Below the pieces are notes generated by a model. That model saw nothing but the letters and a program-made list of their open reading frames with translations, was not told where the DNA came from and did not search any database. A stretch of DNA of 23,155 nucleotides, from positions 1 through 23,155 of the forward strand of contig CAVDMS010000021.1 in assembly GCA_963610045.1 (NCBI GenBank), in the 5' to 3' direction. Origin of the DNA: F23-B02 sp963610045. Lineage in GTDB: Bacteria; Bacillota; Clostridia; Oscillospirales; Oscillospiraceae. A program made the position numbers and the translations under genes. Shown here one piece after another: positions 22,059-23,155 of the stretch. Each line of letters begins with the position of its first letter. Position 1 is the stretch's first letter.

Positions 22059-22080
22059 GAGCGGTCAATAATGACCGCTC
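22059..22080 (-). other. Perfect 9-bp hairpin in the infB-rbfA intergenic gap
   Basis: GAGCGGTCA (22059-22067) pairs with TGACCGCTC (22072-22080) across a 4-base loop. No T-run follows on either strand, so it is not a standard terminator. It lies in the infB-rbfA spacer, about 15 bases upstream of the rbfA ribosome binding site, and may be an RNA processing or stability element. Confidence 0.55.
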
Positions 22081-22088
22081 CGATTGTA

Positions 22089-23155
22089 TTAAAGCTTTAT
22101 CTGCTCCATAACGTAGCACTCTATAACGTCCCCGACCTTTACGTCGTTGAACTTCTCGATCTGCATACCGCACTCGTAGCCGCTTGCGACCTCCTTAACG
22201 TCGTCCTTGAAGCGGCGGAGGGAAGCAAGGTCGCCCTCGTGGATAACGATGTTGTCACGAAGCACACGCACCTGACAGCCTCTCTGAATCTTGCCGTCGG
22301 TGACGTAGCAGCCCATAACGGTGCCGACCTTGGAGACCTTGTAGGTCTCACGCACCTCGGCGTGACCGATGATGACTTCCTTGAACTTGGGAGAAAGCAT
22401 ACCCTTCATTGCGGCTTCGATCTCGTTTATGCAGTCATAGATGACACGGTACATACGCATATCGACGTTGGAACGGGCTGCGGAATCCCTTGCGGCATTG
22501 TCCGGGCGCACGTTGAAGCCGACGATTATTGCTCCGCTCGTTGCGGCAAGCATGACGTCGGACTCGTTAATTGCACCGACTGCGCTGTGAATGACCTTGA
22601 CCCTGACTTCCTCGTTCGTGATCTTCTCAAGCGACGCCTTGACTGCTTCCGCAGAGCCCTGAACGTCCGCCTTGACGATTATGTTGAGGGTCTTCATCTC
22701 GCCCGCCTGTATCTGGCTGAACAGATCCTCAAGACTGACCTTCTTATTCATGCCGAAGGCTGCATTCTTCTGCTGGATCTTGCGCTCCTCGACAAGCTCT
22801 CTCGCCATGCGCTCATCCGCAACGGCGTTGAAGGTATCGCCCGCACTGGGGACCTCGGACATACCGGATATCTCGACAGGAACGGAGGGACCTGCTTCGG
22901 TTATGCGCTGACCCTTGTCGTTTATCATGGTGCGGACACGTCCGACCGCAGTGCCGGCAATAATGATATCGCCGAGCTTGAGCGTACCGTTCTGCACGAG
23001 AACAGTCATAATGGGACCTCTGCCCTTGTCGAGGCGGGCCTCGATGACCGCACCCTTTGCGGCACGGTTCGGGTTTGCTTTAAGCTCCTGCACCTCGGCA
23101 AGAACAACAAGGTTCTCAAGCAGGTTGTCAATGCCCATACCGGTCTTTGCGGAGA
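22089..23155 (-). CDS. infB: Translation initiation factor IF-2, C-terminal part (5' truncated by window edge)
   Basis: IF-2 is the GTPase that brings initiator tRNA to the 30S subunit and joins the subunits. The frame is open to the window edge and begins at SAKTGMGID, the last (G5) motif of the GTPase domain. Domain II then follows with ELKANPNRAAKGAVIEARLD and GRGPIMTVLVQNGTL. Domain III (the NIIVKADVQGSAEAVKASL segment) and the C-terminal tRNA-binding beta-barrel ending in GDVIECYVMEQIKL complete the protein. The ATG at 23138 is internal, not a start. It heads the visible infB-rbfA-nrnA-truB-ribF operon. Confidence 0.96.
   Translation of the reverse strand, partial: SAKTGMGIDNLLENLVVLAEVQELKANPNRAAKGAVIEARLDKGRGPIMTVLVQNGTLKLGDIIIAGTAVGRVRTMINDKGQRITEAGPSVPVEISGMSEVPSAGDTFNAVADERMARELVEERKIQQKNAAFGMNKKVSLEDLFSQIQAGEMKTLNIIVKADVQGSAEAVKASLEKITNEEVRVKVIHSAVGAINESDVMLAATSGAIIVGFNVRPDNAARDSAARSNVDMRMYRVIYDCINEIEAAMKGMLSPKFKEVIIGHAEVRETYKVSKVGTVMGCYVTDGKIQRGCQVRVLRDNIVIHEGDLASLRRFKDDVKEVASGYECGMQIEKFNDVKVGDVIECYVMEQIKL

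Overview
The window looks like a chromosomal segment of an anaerobic, low-to-mid GC Firmicute of class Clostridia, probably near Oscillospiraceae/Ruminococcaceae. This rests on gene families and order: a yaaL-bofA pair (spore-former lineage), an S-layer-homology (SLH) surface protein, a YibE/F membrane protein, a divergent type IIA topoisomerase operon, and strong AGGAGG ribosome binding sites. The taxonomy is inference. I see no phage, transposase, integrase or CRISPR array.

Layout. Positions 1-449 hold the 3' end of a ketopantoate reductase gene (+), followed by two hairpin terminators. Positions 586-5745 (-) encode a 1719-aa secreted surface protein: signal peptide, two N-terminal repeat modules, a CehA/McbA-like PHP metallo-phosphoesterase domain, a glutamine-amidotransferase-like fold, OB-fold modules and three SLH repeats. 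A YibE/F transporter-like gene (+) follows, then tRNA-Gly(GCC) (-). Positions 7377-12805 (-) form a four-gene operon: parE-like, a small zinc-ribbon membrane protein, parC-like and yitT. Upstream of it, on the same strand, lies an apparently structured, terminator-ended RNA candidate (about 12903-13076) with no match I can name.

Positions 13181-13665 (+) carry yaaL-bofA behind a promoter that contains a perfect 7-1-7 palindrome. Positions 13782-15413 (+) carry a monocistronic gene for a TIR - basic linker - single membrane helix - leucine-rich-repeat protein. Its predicted topology (TIR inside, LRR outside) resembles an animal Toll-like receptor with the domain order reversed along the chain. 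This is the most unusual gene in the window.

Positions 15454-17822 (-) hold ddl-murF, consecutive steps of peptidoglycan precursor synthesis with a 4-nt overlap. Positions 17972-18952 (+) encode a DEDDh exonuclease with a C-terminal zinc ribbon. Positions 18991-23155 (-) hold the tightly packed translation/RNA cluster infB (partial)-rbfA-nrnA-truB-ribF. Convergent gene pairs are separated by compact bidirectional hairpins, and almost every transcription unit has a recognisable promoter or terminator. For several genes the promoter and ribosome binding site place the start downstream of the longest open frame; the coordinates given reflect that.
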